Below, one piece after another: positions 56,042 through 64,000 of a stretch of 64,000 bases of DNA. The stretch is from Ensifer aridi (lineage in GTDB: Bacteria; Pseudomonadota; Alphaproteobacteria; Rhizobiales; Rhizobiaceae), in NCBI RefSeq assembly GCF_002078505.1, contig NZ_LUAV01000012.1:307076-371075 (forward strand). The letters run 5' to 3'. The notes below the pieces were generated by a model that searched no databases, had not been told where the DNA came from, and saw only the letters and a list, made by a program, of their open reading frames with translations. Every line of letters begins with the position of its first letter. Position 1 is the stretch's first letter. The position numbers and the translations under genes were made by a program.

Positions 56042-56223
56042 GCGTGCATCGCTTGAGATTGCCCCTCTCCTCGGGTTTAACCCGAGGACTAGCCCTCTCC
56101 CCGCAGGCGAGGAGAGGGAATGAAGGCGACGCCGCGAGTCCCTTCGCCCCGCTTGCGGGGAGAAGGTGGCCGGCAGGCCGGATGAGGGGCATTTTCTTCG
56201 AAAGGAGGCCCCCACATGGATAA
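56038..56223 (+). other. Small ORF across the repeat, bridging xdhA and xdhB
   Basis: 61 codons starting at the ATGA that overlaps the xdhA stop (GGAGGTCGC upstream) and ending 8 bases inside xdhB. Nearly all of it is repeat-derived, so the peptide is unlikely to be functional, but its translation would bring ribosomes to the xdhB start. This is an inference from overlap on both sides. Confidence 0.35.
56058..56190. repeat. RIME-type mosaic inside the xdh operon
   Basis: Same modules as at 6010-6155 in reverse order (gcccctctcctcgggtttaa, cccgaggactagccctctcc, then gcccc/ggggag arms and ccggcaggccggatgagggg). It separates xdhA and xdhB, which overlap or abut in relatives without the insertion (inferred). 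Confidence 0.8.
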
Positions 56224-58552
56224 GTCCGCCTTCGAAGACCGCACGACCATCACCGGCCCGATGCATGCGCCGTTAAAACACGACAGCGCGCACAAGCATG
56301 TGGCCGGAACCGCCGACTATATCGACGACATGCCGGAACCCGCCGGCACCTTGCACGCCGCGCTCGGCCTCACCGATCGGGCGCATGCCGAAATCGTGGA
56401 AGTGGACCTCTCGGCTGTCGCCGCTGTCCCCGGCGTCGTCTGCGTACTCACCGCCAGGGACATGCCGCATTCCAACGACATCAGCCCAACCCATCTGCAC
56501 GACGAGCCGGTGCTCGCGGACGGCCGGGTGCAGTTCCATGGGCAACCGGCCTTTGCGGTGATTGCCGAGACGCGCGATATCGCGCGCCGCGCCGCGCGGC
56601 TCGCCAGGATCACCTATCGCGACTTGCCAACCGTGATCGATGTCGTCGACGCGATGGCGACAGGCGGCGAGTTTGTCACGCCGCCGCTGACGCTCCAACG
56701 CGGCGACGCGGAAGGCGCGTTGGAGCGCTCCCCGCGCCGGCTGAAGGGGAAGATGCGGATCGGCGGCCAAGAGCACTTCTACCTGGAAGGACATATCGCG
56801 CTCGCGGTCCCCGGCGAGGATGACGAGATGACCGTCTGGGTCTCGACGCAGCATCCGAGCGAGATCCAGCGCATGGTGGCGCAGGTGCTCGGCGTGCCCG
56901 TAAATGCCGTCACGGTCAATGTCCGCAGAATGGGCGGCGGCTTCGGCGGCAAGGAAACGCAGGGCAACCAGTTCGCGGCACTCGCCGCTGTCGCCGCGCG
57001 CAAGCTCCGTCGTGCCGTGAAGTTCCGCCCGGATCGCGACGACGACATGACCGCCACCGGCAAGCGCCACGACTTCCTCGTCGACTATGATGTCGGCTTC
57101 GATGACGACGGGCACATTCTGGCGGTCCATGCGAATTATGCCGCGCGCTGCGGCTTTTCCGCCGATCTCTCGGGCCCCGTCACCGACCGCGCCCTCTTCC
57201 ATGCGGACAATGCCTATTTCTATCCGAATGTGAAGCTGACCTCCGAGCCGCTGAAGACGAACACGGTATCGAACACCGCCTTCCGCGGCTTCGGCGGGCC
57301 GCAGGGCATGGTGGGCGGCGAGCGGATCATCGAGGAGATCGCCTATGCGCTCGGCAAGGACCCGCTCGACATCCGCAAGCTGAACTTTTACGGCGACGGG
57401 GATTCGGGCCGGGACGTCACGCCCTATCACCAGAAGGTCGAGGACAACATCATCCGCCGCATCGTCGACGAACTGGAGGCGAGCGCCGACTATCAGGCCC
57501 GCCGGGCGGCAATCATCGAGTTCAACAGATCGAACCGGGTGATCCGCAAGGGCATAGCCCTGACGCCGGTAAAATTCGGCATCTCCTTCACACTCACCCA
57601 TCTCAACCAGGCCGGCGCCCTCGTCCACATCTACACGGACGGCTCGATCCATCTCAATCACGGCGGCACCGAGATGGGCCAGGGTGTCTACACCAAGGTG
57701 GCGCAGGTCCTCGCCGACAGTTTCCAGATCGATGTCGATCGGGTGAAGATTACCGCGACGACGACCGGAAAAGTGCCGAACACCTCGGCCACTGCCGCCT
57801 CGTCCGGCTCCGACCTCAACGGCATGGCCGCCTTCGATGCCGCCCGGCAGATCAAGGAACGGCTCGTCGCCTTTGCCGCGGAGCGCTGGCAGACGACGGC
57901 AGAGAACGTCTCTTTCGTGCCCAACCACGTCAAGATCGGCGAAGAGCTCGTGCCCTTCGCGGAACTCATCCGCCAGGCCTATGCGGCGCGCGTACAGCTT
58001 TCCGCCGCCGGCTTCTACGCGACGCCGAAAATCCACTGGGACCGCGCCACCGGCCGCGGCACGCCCTTCTATTATTTCGCCTATGGTGCGGCCGTTTCCG
58101 AAGTCTCCATCGATACGTTGACAGGAGAATATCTGGTCGACCGCGTTGACGTGCTGCACGACGTCGGCCGCTCCCTCAATCCGGCGATCGACCTCGGCCA
58201 GATCGAAGGCGGTTTCGTGCAGGGTATGGGCTGGCTGACGACGGAGGAGCTCTGGTGGGATGAGAAGGGGCGCTTGAGGACGCATGCCCCCTCCACCTAC
58301 AAGATCCCTCTTGCCTCGGATCGGCCTAAGATCTTCAACGTGCGCCTCGCCGAGTGGTCACAAAACGTCGAAAAAACGATCGGCCGGTCGAAGGCGGTGG
58401 GAGAGCCGCCGCTCATGCTGCCGATCTCGGTTCTCGAGGCTCTGTCGATGGCTGTCGCCAGCGTCGCCGATTATCGCGAATGCCCCCGCCTCGATACGCC
58501 GGCGACGCCGGAACGGATCTTGATGGCGGTGGAACGGTTAAGACAGATTTGA
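56216..58552 (+). CDS. xdhB: Xanthine dehydrogenase large subunit (molybdopterin)
   Basis: 778 residues; ribosome site AAAGGAGGCCCCCAC. Molybdopterin binding marks MGGGFGGKET and FRGFGGPQG, and the catalytic Glu730 in GEPPLMLPIS has the same number as in the well-studied Rhodobacter capsulatus enzyme. It hydroxylates hypoxanthine and xanthine to urate. It needs insertion of sulfurated Mo cofactor, normally by XdhC, which I do not find in this window. Confidence 0.96.
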   Translation: MDKSAFEDRTTITGPMHAPLKHDSAHKHVAGTADYIDDMPEPAGTLHAALGLTDRAHAEIVEVDLSAVAAVPGVVCVLTARDMPHSNDISPTHLHDEPVLADGRVQFHGQPAFAVIAETRDIARRAARLARITYRDLPTVIDVVDAMATGGEFVTPPLTLQRGDAEGALERSPRRLKGKMRIGGQEHFYLEGHIALAVPGEDDEMTVWVSTQHPSEIQRMVAQVLGVPVNAVTVNVRRMGGGFGGKETQGNQFAALAAVAARKLRRAVKFRPDRDDDMTATGKRHDFLVDYDVGFDDDGHILAVHANYAARCGFSADLSGPVTDRALFHADNAYFYPNVKLTSEPLKTNTVSNTAFRGFGGPQGMVGGERIIEEIAYALGKDPLDIRKLNFYGDGDSGRDVTPYHQKVEDNIIRRIVDELEASADYQARRAAIIEFNRSNRVIRKGIALTPVKFGISFTLTHLNQAGALVHIYTDGSIHLNHGGTEMGQGVYTKVAQVLADSFQIDVDRVKITATTTGKVPNTSATAASSGSDLNGMAAFDAARQIKERLVAFAAERWQTTAENVSFVPNHVKIGEELVPFAELIRQAYAARVQLSAAGFYATPKIHWDRATGRGTPFYYFAYGAAVSEVSIDTLTGEYLVDRVDVLHDVGRSLNPAIDLGQIEGGFVQGMGWLTTEELWWDEKGRLRTHAPSTYKIPLASDRPKIFNVRLAEWSQNVEKTIGRSKAVGEPPLMLPISVLEALSMAVASVADYRECPRLDTPATPERILMAVERLRQI

Positions 58553-58566
58553 GCTTGCCGGCCCTT

Positions 58567-58670
58567 ACAGCGCCGTGCGTCTTTTCAGACGCACAAAGGA
58601 CGCTGGAGCACTTTGAATTGCTGCATGTTTTTGTCATTAAATCCGGTATGATTTAAGGAAACATACAGTA
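58567..58670 (+). repeat. Two-hairpin intergenic repeat, copy 3
   Basis: Full-length copy: acagcgccgtgcgtct hairpin, cactttgaattgctgcatgt, and tttaagg palindrome ending acatacagta. It begins 15 bases after xdhB. Confidence 0.8.
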
Positions 58671-58715
58671 GCCCCGCTTGCGGGGAGAAAGTGCCGGCAG
58701 GCGGATGAGGGGCGG
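58671..58715. repeat. RIME arm fused behind the two-hairpin repeat
   Basis: ccccgcttgcggggagaaag followed by gccggcaggcggatgagggg, directly after the two-hairpin copy, as at 35893. Confidence 0.6.
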
Positions 58716-58742
58716 CGGACGCGAACGTAGCCACGCACAGCC

Positions 58743-58946
58743 CTATTGAAACATCTCATCCTCGTGCCGCGGCTCGCCCCAATCCATGAAACCCAAGTCT
58801 CTTTTCATGTAATCAGAGAGCGCGTCGACATCCAGCCGCGAGTGCCTCGAGCGCATGAGCGCGCGTGCGGCGGAAACGAGCCAGGAAACCGGCTCGAACG
58901 CGGAAAGAGGTTTTCTTTCAGTGGTTTCCAATATATCGCAGGCCAT
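58743..58946 (-). CDS. DUF1127-like small protein
   Basis: 67 residues from ATG 58946 (AAAGGG nine bases upstream). The C-terminal segment LDVDALSDYMKRDLGFMD follows the DUF1127 pattern (LxxLSDxxLxDIG), with Arg-rich residues before it (ARALMRSRHSR). Such proteins affect RNA turnover and phosphate or nitrogen responses in Agrobacterium and Rhodobacter; function here is unknown. Divergent from a LysR gene, with a 102-base shared promoter. Confidence 0.75.
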   Translation of the reverse strand: MACDILETTERKPLSAFEPVSWLVSAARALMRSRHSRLDVDALSDYMKRDLGFMDWGEPRHEDEMFQ

Positions 58947-59048
58947 CTGAGCACCCTTTGTAAGCGGTGAAGTTGACTTGCAGGATGCCGGGAAAGATGC
59001 TCGAATTCCAATCGAACATCCGTCTGTATGCATCAAGAGAACTTATCC

Positions 59049-59957
59049 ATGAAGATGTCGAAGCAGTTTCCGCTGAATGCGCTCAGGGTCTTCGAGGCGG
59101 CCGCCCGGCTCGGCAGTTTCACCAAGGCGGGCGACGAGCTCGGCATGACCCAGACGGCGGTCAGCTATCAGATCAAGCTGATCGAGGAGAATATCGGCGA
59201 GCCGCTGTTCCTGAGGCGTCCGCGGCAGGTCACGCTGACGGAGGTTGGCAAGCACTTGGCACCGAAGGTGACGGAAGCCTTCGAGATGCTGCAGGAAGCG
59301 GTCGCCTCGGCGCGTGGGGAGACTGAAGCGGCGCTGCTCATCAACTCGACAGCAACTTTCGCCTCGCAATGGCTCGCTCGAGAAATCGGCACGTTCCAAC
59401 TCGCGCATCCAAATATCGCCGTTCGTCTGGTGGCGAACGATGCGATCATCGATTTCAACAAGGAGGCGGTCGACGTCGCGATCCGCTCCGGCAAGGGCGA
59501 CTGGCCAGGCCTCATAAGCCATCGCCTGATGCGGGTGGAGTTCACCCCAATGCTCAGCCCGGCCCTTGCGGAAACGATCGGGGGCGTGCGCACGCCGCGA
59601 GACCTGCTGAAGCTCCGCATCATCGACCCTCGGGATCCCTGGTGGGCCTTGTGGTTTCGCGCCGCCGGCGTGGAGGATCCCGATCTGGCCGGACGTCCGG
59701 CCAGCCGGCTCGGCGCCCAGGCCTTCGAGGCTCGGGCGGCGGTGGCCGGCCAGGGCGTCGCGATCCTGATGCCTGAATTCTATAGTGACGACGTGGCCCT
59801 CGGCAGGCTTTACCAGCCATTCGATCTGCGTTGCAACGACGGCCACGATTACTGGCTCGTCTACCCGCACGCTCGCCGCAACACCCCGAAGATCCGCGCT
59901 TTCCGTGACTGGATTCTTAGCAAGCTCAATCCGGAAGCTCCTGAAGGCCCTCACTGA
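59049..59957 (+). CDS. LysR-family transcriptional regulator (GcvA-like)
   Basis: 302 residues from ATG 59049 (starts 59028 and 59055 are possible). Helix-turn-helix FPLNALRVFEAAARLGSFTK and ELGMTQTAVSYQIKLIEENI, then a substrate-binding domain of the GcvA type (AIRSGKGDWPGLISHRL). It lies between xdhAB and puuD-guaD and is the obvious candidate regulator of purine catabolism. No operator was identified. Confidence 0.9.
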   Translation: MKMSKQFPLNALRVFEAAARLGSFTKAGDELGMTQTAVSYQIKLIEENIGEPLFLRRPRQVTLTEVGKHLAPKVTEAFEMLQEAVASARGETEAALLINSTATFASQWLAREIGTFQLAHPNIAVRLVANDAIIDFNKEAVDVAIRSGKGDWPGLISHRLMRVEFTPMLSPALAETIGGVRTPRDLLKLRIIDPRDPWWALWFRAAGVEDPDLAGRPASRLGAQAFEARAAVAGQGVAILMPEFYSDDVALGRLYQPFDLRCNDGHDYWLVYPHARRNTPKIRAFRDWILSKLNPEAPEGPH

Positions 59958-60106
59958 AAATCGACTTGGAGGATCTCACTCTACCCTTTGGACAAGATCG
60001 GCTCGCCGGTAGAGCCGGCGCCGAATGGAGCGAGCGATGAAATCGCCCCTTCCCCGTTCCCGTTTTTTTTCGCAAGGTTGCGGCAACGGAGAAAAAGGGG
60101 CTCTGA

Positions 60107-61339
60107 ATGTACGAATTCGCCATTGCCTGGGAGTGGCTGGCCTTTGCCGTCCGCTGGCTGCATGTCGTCACCGCAATCGCCTGGATCGGCTCGTCCTTCT
60201 ATTTCATCGCTCTCGACCTCGGCCTCGTGAAGCGCGACCACCTGCCGGCGGGCGCCTATGGCGAGGAATGGCAGGTCCATGGCGGCGGCTTCTACCATAT
60301 CCAGAAATACCTGGTGGCGCCGGCCACCATGCCGGAGCACCTCACCTGGTTCAAATGGGAGTCCTATTCCACTTGGCTCTCGGGCTTCGCGATGCTCTGC
60401 ATCGTCTATTATGGCGGCGCCGACCTCTTCCTGATCGATCGCCACGTGCTGGACATTTCGGCGACGACCGCGATCCTGATCTCGCTCGCCTCGCTCGGCC
60501 TCGGCTGGGTCCTTTATGATCTCCTCTGCAAGTCGCCGATCGGCAGGAACACCTGGGGGCTGATGGCGCTGCTCTACATCGTGCTCGTCGCCATGGCCTG
60601 GGGCTACACCCAGGTTTTCACGGGCCGCGCTGCTTTCCTGCATCTCGGCGCCTTCACCGCGACGATCATGTCGGCCAACGTCTTCTTCATCATCATTCCC
60701 AACCAGAAGATCGTCGTCGCCGACCTGATCGCAGGGCGCACGCCCGATCCGAAGCTCGGCGCGCAGGCCAAGCAGCGTTCGCTGCACAACAACTACCTGA
60801 CGCTGCCCGTTATCTTCTTCATGCTGTCGAACCACTATCCTCTCGCCTTCGCGACGGCCTTCAACTGGATCATCGCAGCGCTGGTATTCCTGATGGGAGT
60901 CACAATCCGCCACTGGTTCAACACCACGCATGCGCGCAAGGGCAAGCCCACCTGGACTTGGGCTGTCACCGCGATCCTCTTCATCCTGATCATGTGGCTT
61001 TCGACAGCACCGAAGGTCCTCACAGGCGCGGCACAGGCCGAGGCGGCGCCGGCGTTCAGACGCTTTGCCGAGAACGCCCATTTCCCGGCGGTGAGGGATA
61101 TGATTTCAACCCGCTGCAGCATGTGCCACGCAGCCGAACCCGCTTATGAAGGCATAGCGCGTCCGCCGAATGGCGTCATACTCGAGAGCAATGCCGAGAT
61201 TGCCGCGCGAGCGCGCGAAATCTATATCCAGGCCGGGCGCAGCCATGCCATGCCGCCCGGCAACATAACCGATATGACGGCGCAAGAACGCAGGCTTGTG
61301 GCGGCCTGGTACGAAAGCGCCGTCAGGGAGACACGATGA
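60107..61339 (+). CDS. puuD: Membrane-bound urate oxidase PuuD with cytochrome c domain
   Basis: 410 residues. About eight membrane segments (first WLAFAVRWLHVVTAIAWIGS) form the urate-oxidising domain. A C-terminal cytochrome c domain carries CSMCH (Cys337, Cys340, His341). Residues such as HGGGFYHIQKY are conserved in PuuD. It oxidises urate to 5-hydroxyisourate and passes electrons to the respiratory chain, unlike soluble uricase, which makes H2O2. Its stop overlaps the guaD start (ATGA). Confidence 0.93.
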   Translation: MYEFAIAWEWLAFAVRWLHVVTAIAWIGSSFYFIALDLGLVKRDHLPAGAYGEEWQVHGGGFYHIQKYLVAPATMPEHLTWFKWESYSTWLSGFAMLCIVYYGGADLFLIDRHVLDISATTAILISLASLGLGWVLYDLLCKSPIGRNTWGLMALLYIVLVAMAWGYTQVFTGRAAFLHLGAFTATIMSANVFFIIIPNQKIVVADLIAGRTPDPKLGAQAKQRSLHNNYLTLPVIFFMLSNHYPLAFATAFNWIIAALVFLMGVTIRHWFNTTHARKGKPTWTWAVTAILFILIMWLSTAPKVLTGAAQAEAAPAFRRFAENAHFPAVRDMISTRCSMCHAAEPAYEGIARPPNGVILESNAEIAARAREIYIQAGRSHAMPPGNITDMTAQERRLVAAWYESAVRETR

Positions 61340-62652
61340 CATCCACCCTGATCCGCGGCCGCCTCTTGAGCTTCCATCGGGAGCCCCAGAGCATCGACGA
61401 CAATGCCGCCTACGCCTACGAGAGCGATGGCGCCCTTCTTATCGAAGACGGGGTGATCAGGGCCGCCGGCCCCTACGCAACGGTGAAGACGGCAGCGCCT
61501 CAGGATGTCTCGGAAATCGACCACCGCCCGCATCTCATAATGCCGGGATTCATCGATACGCATCTGCATTTTCCGCAGATGCAGGTGATGGCCTCCTATG
61601 CGGCCGATCTGCTCGAATGGCTGAACACCTACACCTTTCCGGAGGAATGCCGCTTCGTCGAAACGGCGCATGCCGAGCGGATCGCCGTCCGCTTCTTCGA
61701 CGAGATGGTCCGCCACGGCACGACGACAGCGGCCGCTTATTGCTCGGTACATAAGACCTCCGCCGACGCCTTTTTCGCCGAGAGCCTGAAGCGCGGCATG
61801 TGCATGGTCGCGGGCAAGGTGATGATGGACCGCAATGCGCCGCAGGGGCTGCTCGACACGCCCGAGATGAGCTATGACGAGACCCGCGCTGTCATCGCGG
61901 ACTGGCACGGCAAGGGCCGCAATCACGTGGCTATCACCCCGCGTTTCGCAATCACCTCGACGCCGGAGCAGATGGAGGTCGCGAAATCACTTGTCCGCGA
62001 GTTCCCCAACCTGCATGTGCAGACGCATCTCTCCGAGAACCGCGATGAGATCAGCTACACTTGCGAGCTCTATCCGCAAGCGAAGGACTATACCGACGTC
62101 TATGCCCGCTACGGCCTGCTCGGGCCGAAAAGTCTTTTTGGCCATTGCATCCACCTCTCCGAGCGGGAGGCGGACGCCATGAGCGAGACCGGCTCCGTCG
62201 CCGTCTTCTGTCCGACATCCAATCTCTTCCTCGGTTCCGGCCTGTTTCCGCTGCGCGCGCTGACGCGGCGGGAGAAACCCGTGCGCGTCTCCGTCGCCTC
62301 CGACATCGGCGGCGGCACGAGCTATTCGATGCTGAAGACGCTCGATGAGGCCTACAAGATCCTGCAGTTGCAGGGCGAGCGCCTGAACCCCTTCGACAGC
62401 TTTTATCTGATGACCCGCGGCAATGCCGAAGCGCTCGCGCTCGTCGACCGCATCGGCACGCTGCAGCCAGGCAGCGATGCCGACCTCGTGGTGCTCGACA
62501 TGGCGGCGACGCCAGCTATGGCGCTTCGCGCCGAAGTGGTCAATTCACTGGCCGACGAGCTGTTCCTCCTCCAGACGATGGGCGATGACCGTGCGGTCGT
62601 CGAGACCTATGTGGCCGGCAAGCCCTCGAAATCCGTCCTCCGCGCCGCCTGA
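61336..62652 (+). CDS. guaD: Guanine deaminase
   Basis: 438 residues. Zinc ligands in [29 protein letters not shown] and ASDIGGGTSYSML; EYTFPEE-like stretch YTFPEECRF. It converts guanine to xanthine, the substrate of XdhAB. It overlaps puuD by 4 bases and is followed by a hairpin, so puuD-guaD form a unit. Confidence 0.95.
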   Translation: MTSTLIRGRLLSFHREPQSIDDNAAYAYESDGALLIEDGVIRAAGPYATVKTAAPQDVSEIDHRPHLIMPGFIDTHLHFPQMQVMASYAADLLEWLNTYTFPEECRFVETAHAERIAVRFFDEMVRHGTTTAAAYCSVHKTSADAFFAESLKRGMCMVAGKVMMDRNAPQGLLDTPEMSYDETRAVIADWHGKGRNHVAITPRFAITSTPEQMEVAKSLVREFPNLHVQTHLSENRDEISYTCELYPQAKDYTDVYARYGLLGPKSLFGHCIHLSEREADAMSETGSVAVFCPTSNLFLGSGLFPLRALTRREKPVRVSVASDIGGGTSYSMLKTLDEAYKILQLQGERLNPFDSFYLMTRGNAEALALVDRIGTLQPGSDADLVVLDMAATPAMALRAEVVNSLADELFLLQTMGDDRAVVETYVAGKPSKSVLRAA

Positions 62653-62661
62653 GTAGGAAAA

Positions 62662-62690
62662 AGAGAAGAGGTCAATTTTTTTGACCTCTT
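62662..62690. terminator. Hairpin after guaD
   Basis: agaagaggtcaa (62662-62673) pairs with ttgacctcttct (62679-62690), loop five T. No T-run follows, but the 12-bp stem is just 10 bases beyond the stop. Confidence 0.7.
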
Positions 62691-62764
62691 CTTCCCGCAG
62701 CTATTACAAGGCTTTTGAAAACATGATATGGGCTCGGCAATCGTTCACTTGATGGGGCCGATCC

Positions 62765-63910
62765 ATGACGCAGATCCTCGAAATCCGCGACCTCAAGGCG
62801 CTTGCCAAACGGCGCGTCCCGAAGCTCTTCTTCGACTATGCCGATAGCGGCGCCTGGACGGAGGGAACCTACCGGGCCAACGAGGAGGATTTTTCGAAGA
62901 TCAAGCTGCGCCAGCGCGTTCTGGTCGATATGACCAATCGCTCGCTCGAGACGACGATGATCGGCCAAGAAGTGTCGATGCCTGTCGCCCTCGCCCCGAC
63001 CGGCTTGACCGGCATGCAGCACGCTGACGGCGAGATGCTGGCGGCGCAGGCGGCGGAAGCCTATGGCGTCCCTTTCACGCTCTCGACAATGAGCATCTGC
63101 TCGATCGAGGACGTCGCCTCGGTCACCACGAAGCCCTTCTGGTTTCAGCTCTATGTCATGCGAGAGCGCGGCTTCGTGCTTGACCTCATCGACCGGGCGA
63201 AGGCAGCGAAATGCTCCGCACTCGTGCTCACGCTGGATCTCCAGATTCTCGGGCAGCGCCACAAGGATCTCCGCAACGGGTTGTCGGCGCCGCCACGCCT
63301 GACGCCGAAGCATCTGTGGATGATGGCGACACGGCCTCGCTGGTGCATGAGGATGCTTGGCACCAAGCGGCGCACTTTCCGCAACATCGTCGGCCACGCA
63401 AAGGGCGTCACCGAGCTTTCCTCGCTCCATTCCTGGACTGCCGAGCAGTTCGATCCGCAGCTCTCCTGGAAGGATGTCGAGTGGATCAAGGAGCGCTGGG
63501 GCGGCCCGCTCATCCTCAAGGGCATTCTGGATGTCGAGGATGCGAAGATCGCGGCAAAGACCGGCGCTGATGCGATCGTGGTTTCGAATCACGGCGGGCG
63601 TCAGCTCGACGGCGCCCCCTCCTCCATCAGCATGCTGCCGCGCATCGTCGACGCGGTCGGCGGTGAGATCGAGGTCCATCTCGACGGCGGCATCCGCTCT
63701 GGCCAGGATGTCTTGAAGGCGGTAGCGCTTGGCGCCAAGGGCACCTTCATCGGCCGTCCCTTCCTTTACGGCTTGGGCGCGATGGGCAAGGAAGGCGTGA
63801 CACTGGCGCTCGACATCATCCGTAAGGAGATGGACATCACCATGGCGCTCTGCGGCAAGCGCCGCATCGCCGATGTCAGCCGTGACATCATTGCCGACTA
63901 CGCAATGTGA
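62765..63910 (+). CDS. lldD: FMN-dependent L-lactate dehydrogenase
   Basis: 381 residues. FMN and substrate motifs: ALAPTGLTGMQHADGE, LDLQILGQRHKDLRNG, and the active-site VVSNHGGRQLDG (catalytic His, Arg). It oxidises L-lactate to pyruvate at the inner membrane, passing electrons to quinone. Separated from guaD by a terminator; the 112-base gap is AT-richer. Confidence 0.94.
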   Translation: MTQILEIRDLKALAKRRVPKLFFDYADSGAWTEGTYRANEEDFSKIKLRQRVLVDMTNRSLETTMIGQEVSMPVALAPTGLTGMQHADGEMLAAQAAEAYGVPFTLSTMSICSIEDVASVTTKPFWFQLYVMRERGFVLDLIDRAKAAKCSALVLTLDLQILGQRHKDLRNGLSAPPRLTPKHLWMMATRPRWCMRMLGTKRRTFRNIVGHAKGVTELSSLHSWTAEQFDPQLSWKDVEWIKERWGGPLILKGILDVEDAKIAAKTGADAIVVSNHGGRQLDGAPSSISMLPRIVDAVGGEIEVHLDGGIRSGQDVLKAVALGAKGTFIGRPFLYGLGAMGKEGVTLALDIIRKEMDITMALCGKRRIADVSRDIIADYAM

Positions 63911-63936
63911 TTGGCAGCAACGGGCGCGACGCGTCT

Positions 63937-64000
63937 ATTGCATGTTTCCTTAAATCGTAGCCGATTCAAGGACAAAAACCTGCAGCAATTCAAAGTGCTA
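63937..64000 (-). repeat. Two-hairpin intergenic repeat, cut by window edge
   Basis: Reverse-oriented copy: tgcatgtttccttaaatcg, palindrome arm gattcaaggac, then cagcaattcaaagtgcta, ending at the window edge. It follows lldD by 27 bases. Confidence 0.7.

Noticed and set aside
56273..58285. 670-codon minus-strand frame opposite xdhB
   Set aside because: xdhB has full catalytic motifs on the plus strand; the antisense frame has none and lacks a ribosome site.

Overview
The window reads as a contiguous piece of an alphaproteobacterial genome of the Sinorhizobium/Ensifer type. The evidence is high GC, Rhizobium-style intergenic palindromic mosaic repeats, and several near-diagnostic genes: a TrpL leader peptide ([14 protein letters not shown]) before a fused trpE(G), shmR, choXWV, an intact nolR and bacA. 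About 60 protein genes are supported. I see no tRNA, rRNA, CRISPR array, prophage or complete insertion sequence.

Layout. 0-6 kb: acetyltransferases, a glutathionyl-hydroquinone reductase, a Nudix hydrolase, a phosphoesterase, a TPR protein and an ECF sigma/anti-sigma pair. 6-15 kb: amino-acid and metal genes. leuA is preceded by a previously unannotated Leu-rich leader peptide; then come a ClpP paralogue, a HupE-like permease, a frameshifted aminoglycoside phosphotransferase, queF with a manganese-type CDF exporter, and trpE(G) with its leaderless trpL attenuator. 15-21 kb: the haem receptor shmR under an iron-responsive-looking promoter, an extensin-like protein, DUF1993 and fhs. 21.4-28.2 kb: a compact five-gene minus-strand operon of unknown function (coiled-coil protein, unknown protein, AAA+ ATPase, DUF6638-like protein, DUF2333 membrane protein). 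It is the best candidate here for an undescribed system. 28-33 kb: tdk and the choline ABC transporter choXWV, with a terminator between choX and choW. 33-48 kb: nolR with a match to its own operator consensus, an omega-aminotransferase, adenine deaminase, a GH13 alpha-glucosidase divergent from a sugar kinase, der, NnrU, a polysaccharide deacetylase, bacA, an MFS transporter and map. 48-51.6 kb: an LLM oxidoreductase and an ArsR/SRPBCC/DUF1801 cluster. 51.9-64 kb: glpK divergent from bdhA-xdhA-xdhB, then a LysR regulator, puuD, guaD and lldD.

How the genes work together. GuaD (guanine to xanthine), AdeC (adenine to hypoxanthine), XdhAB (hypoxanthine/xanthine to urate) and PuuD (urate oxidation) form the upper part of purine catabolism. 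bdhA and lldD feed 3-hydroxybutyrate and lactate into central metabolism, and glpK takes in glycerol. NolR and BacA connect the region to legume symbiosis (nod gene repression; tolerance and uptake of host peptides). Intergenic space is occupied repeatedly by two mosaic repeat families. One lies inside the xdhA-xdhB junction and another between choX and choW, so the repeats probably affect operon expression.

Functions come from reading translated sequence and from family knowledge. No database search was run.
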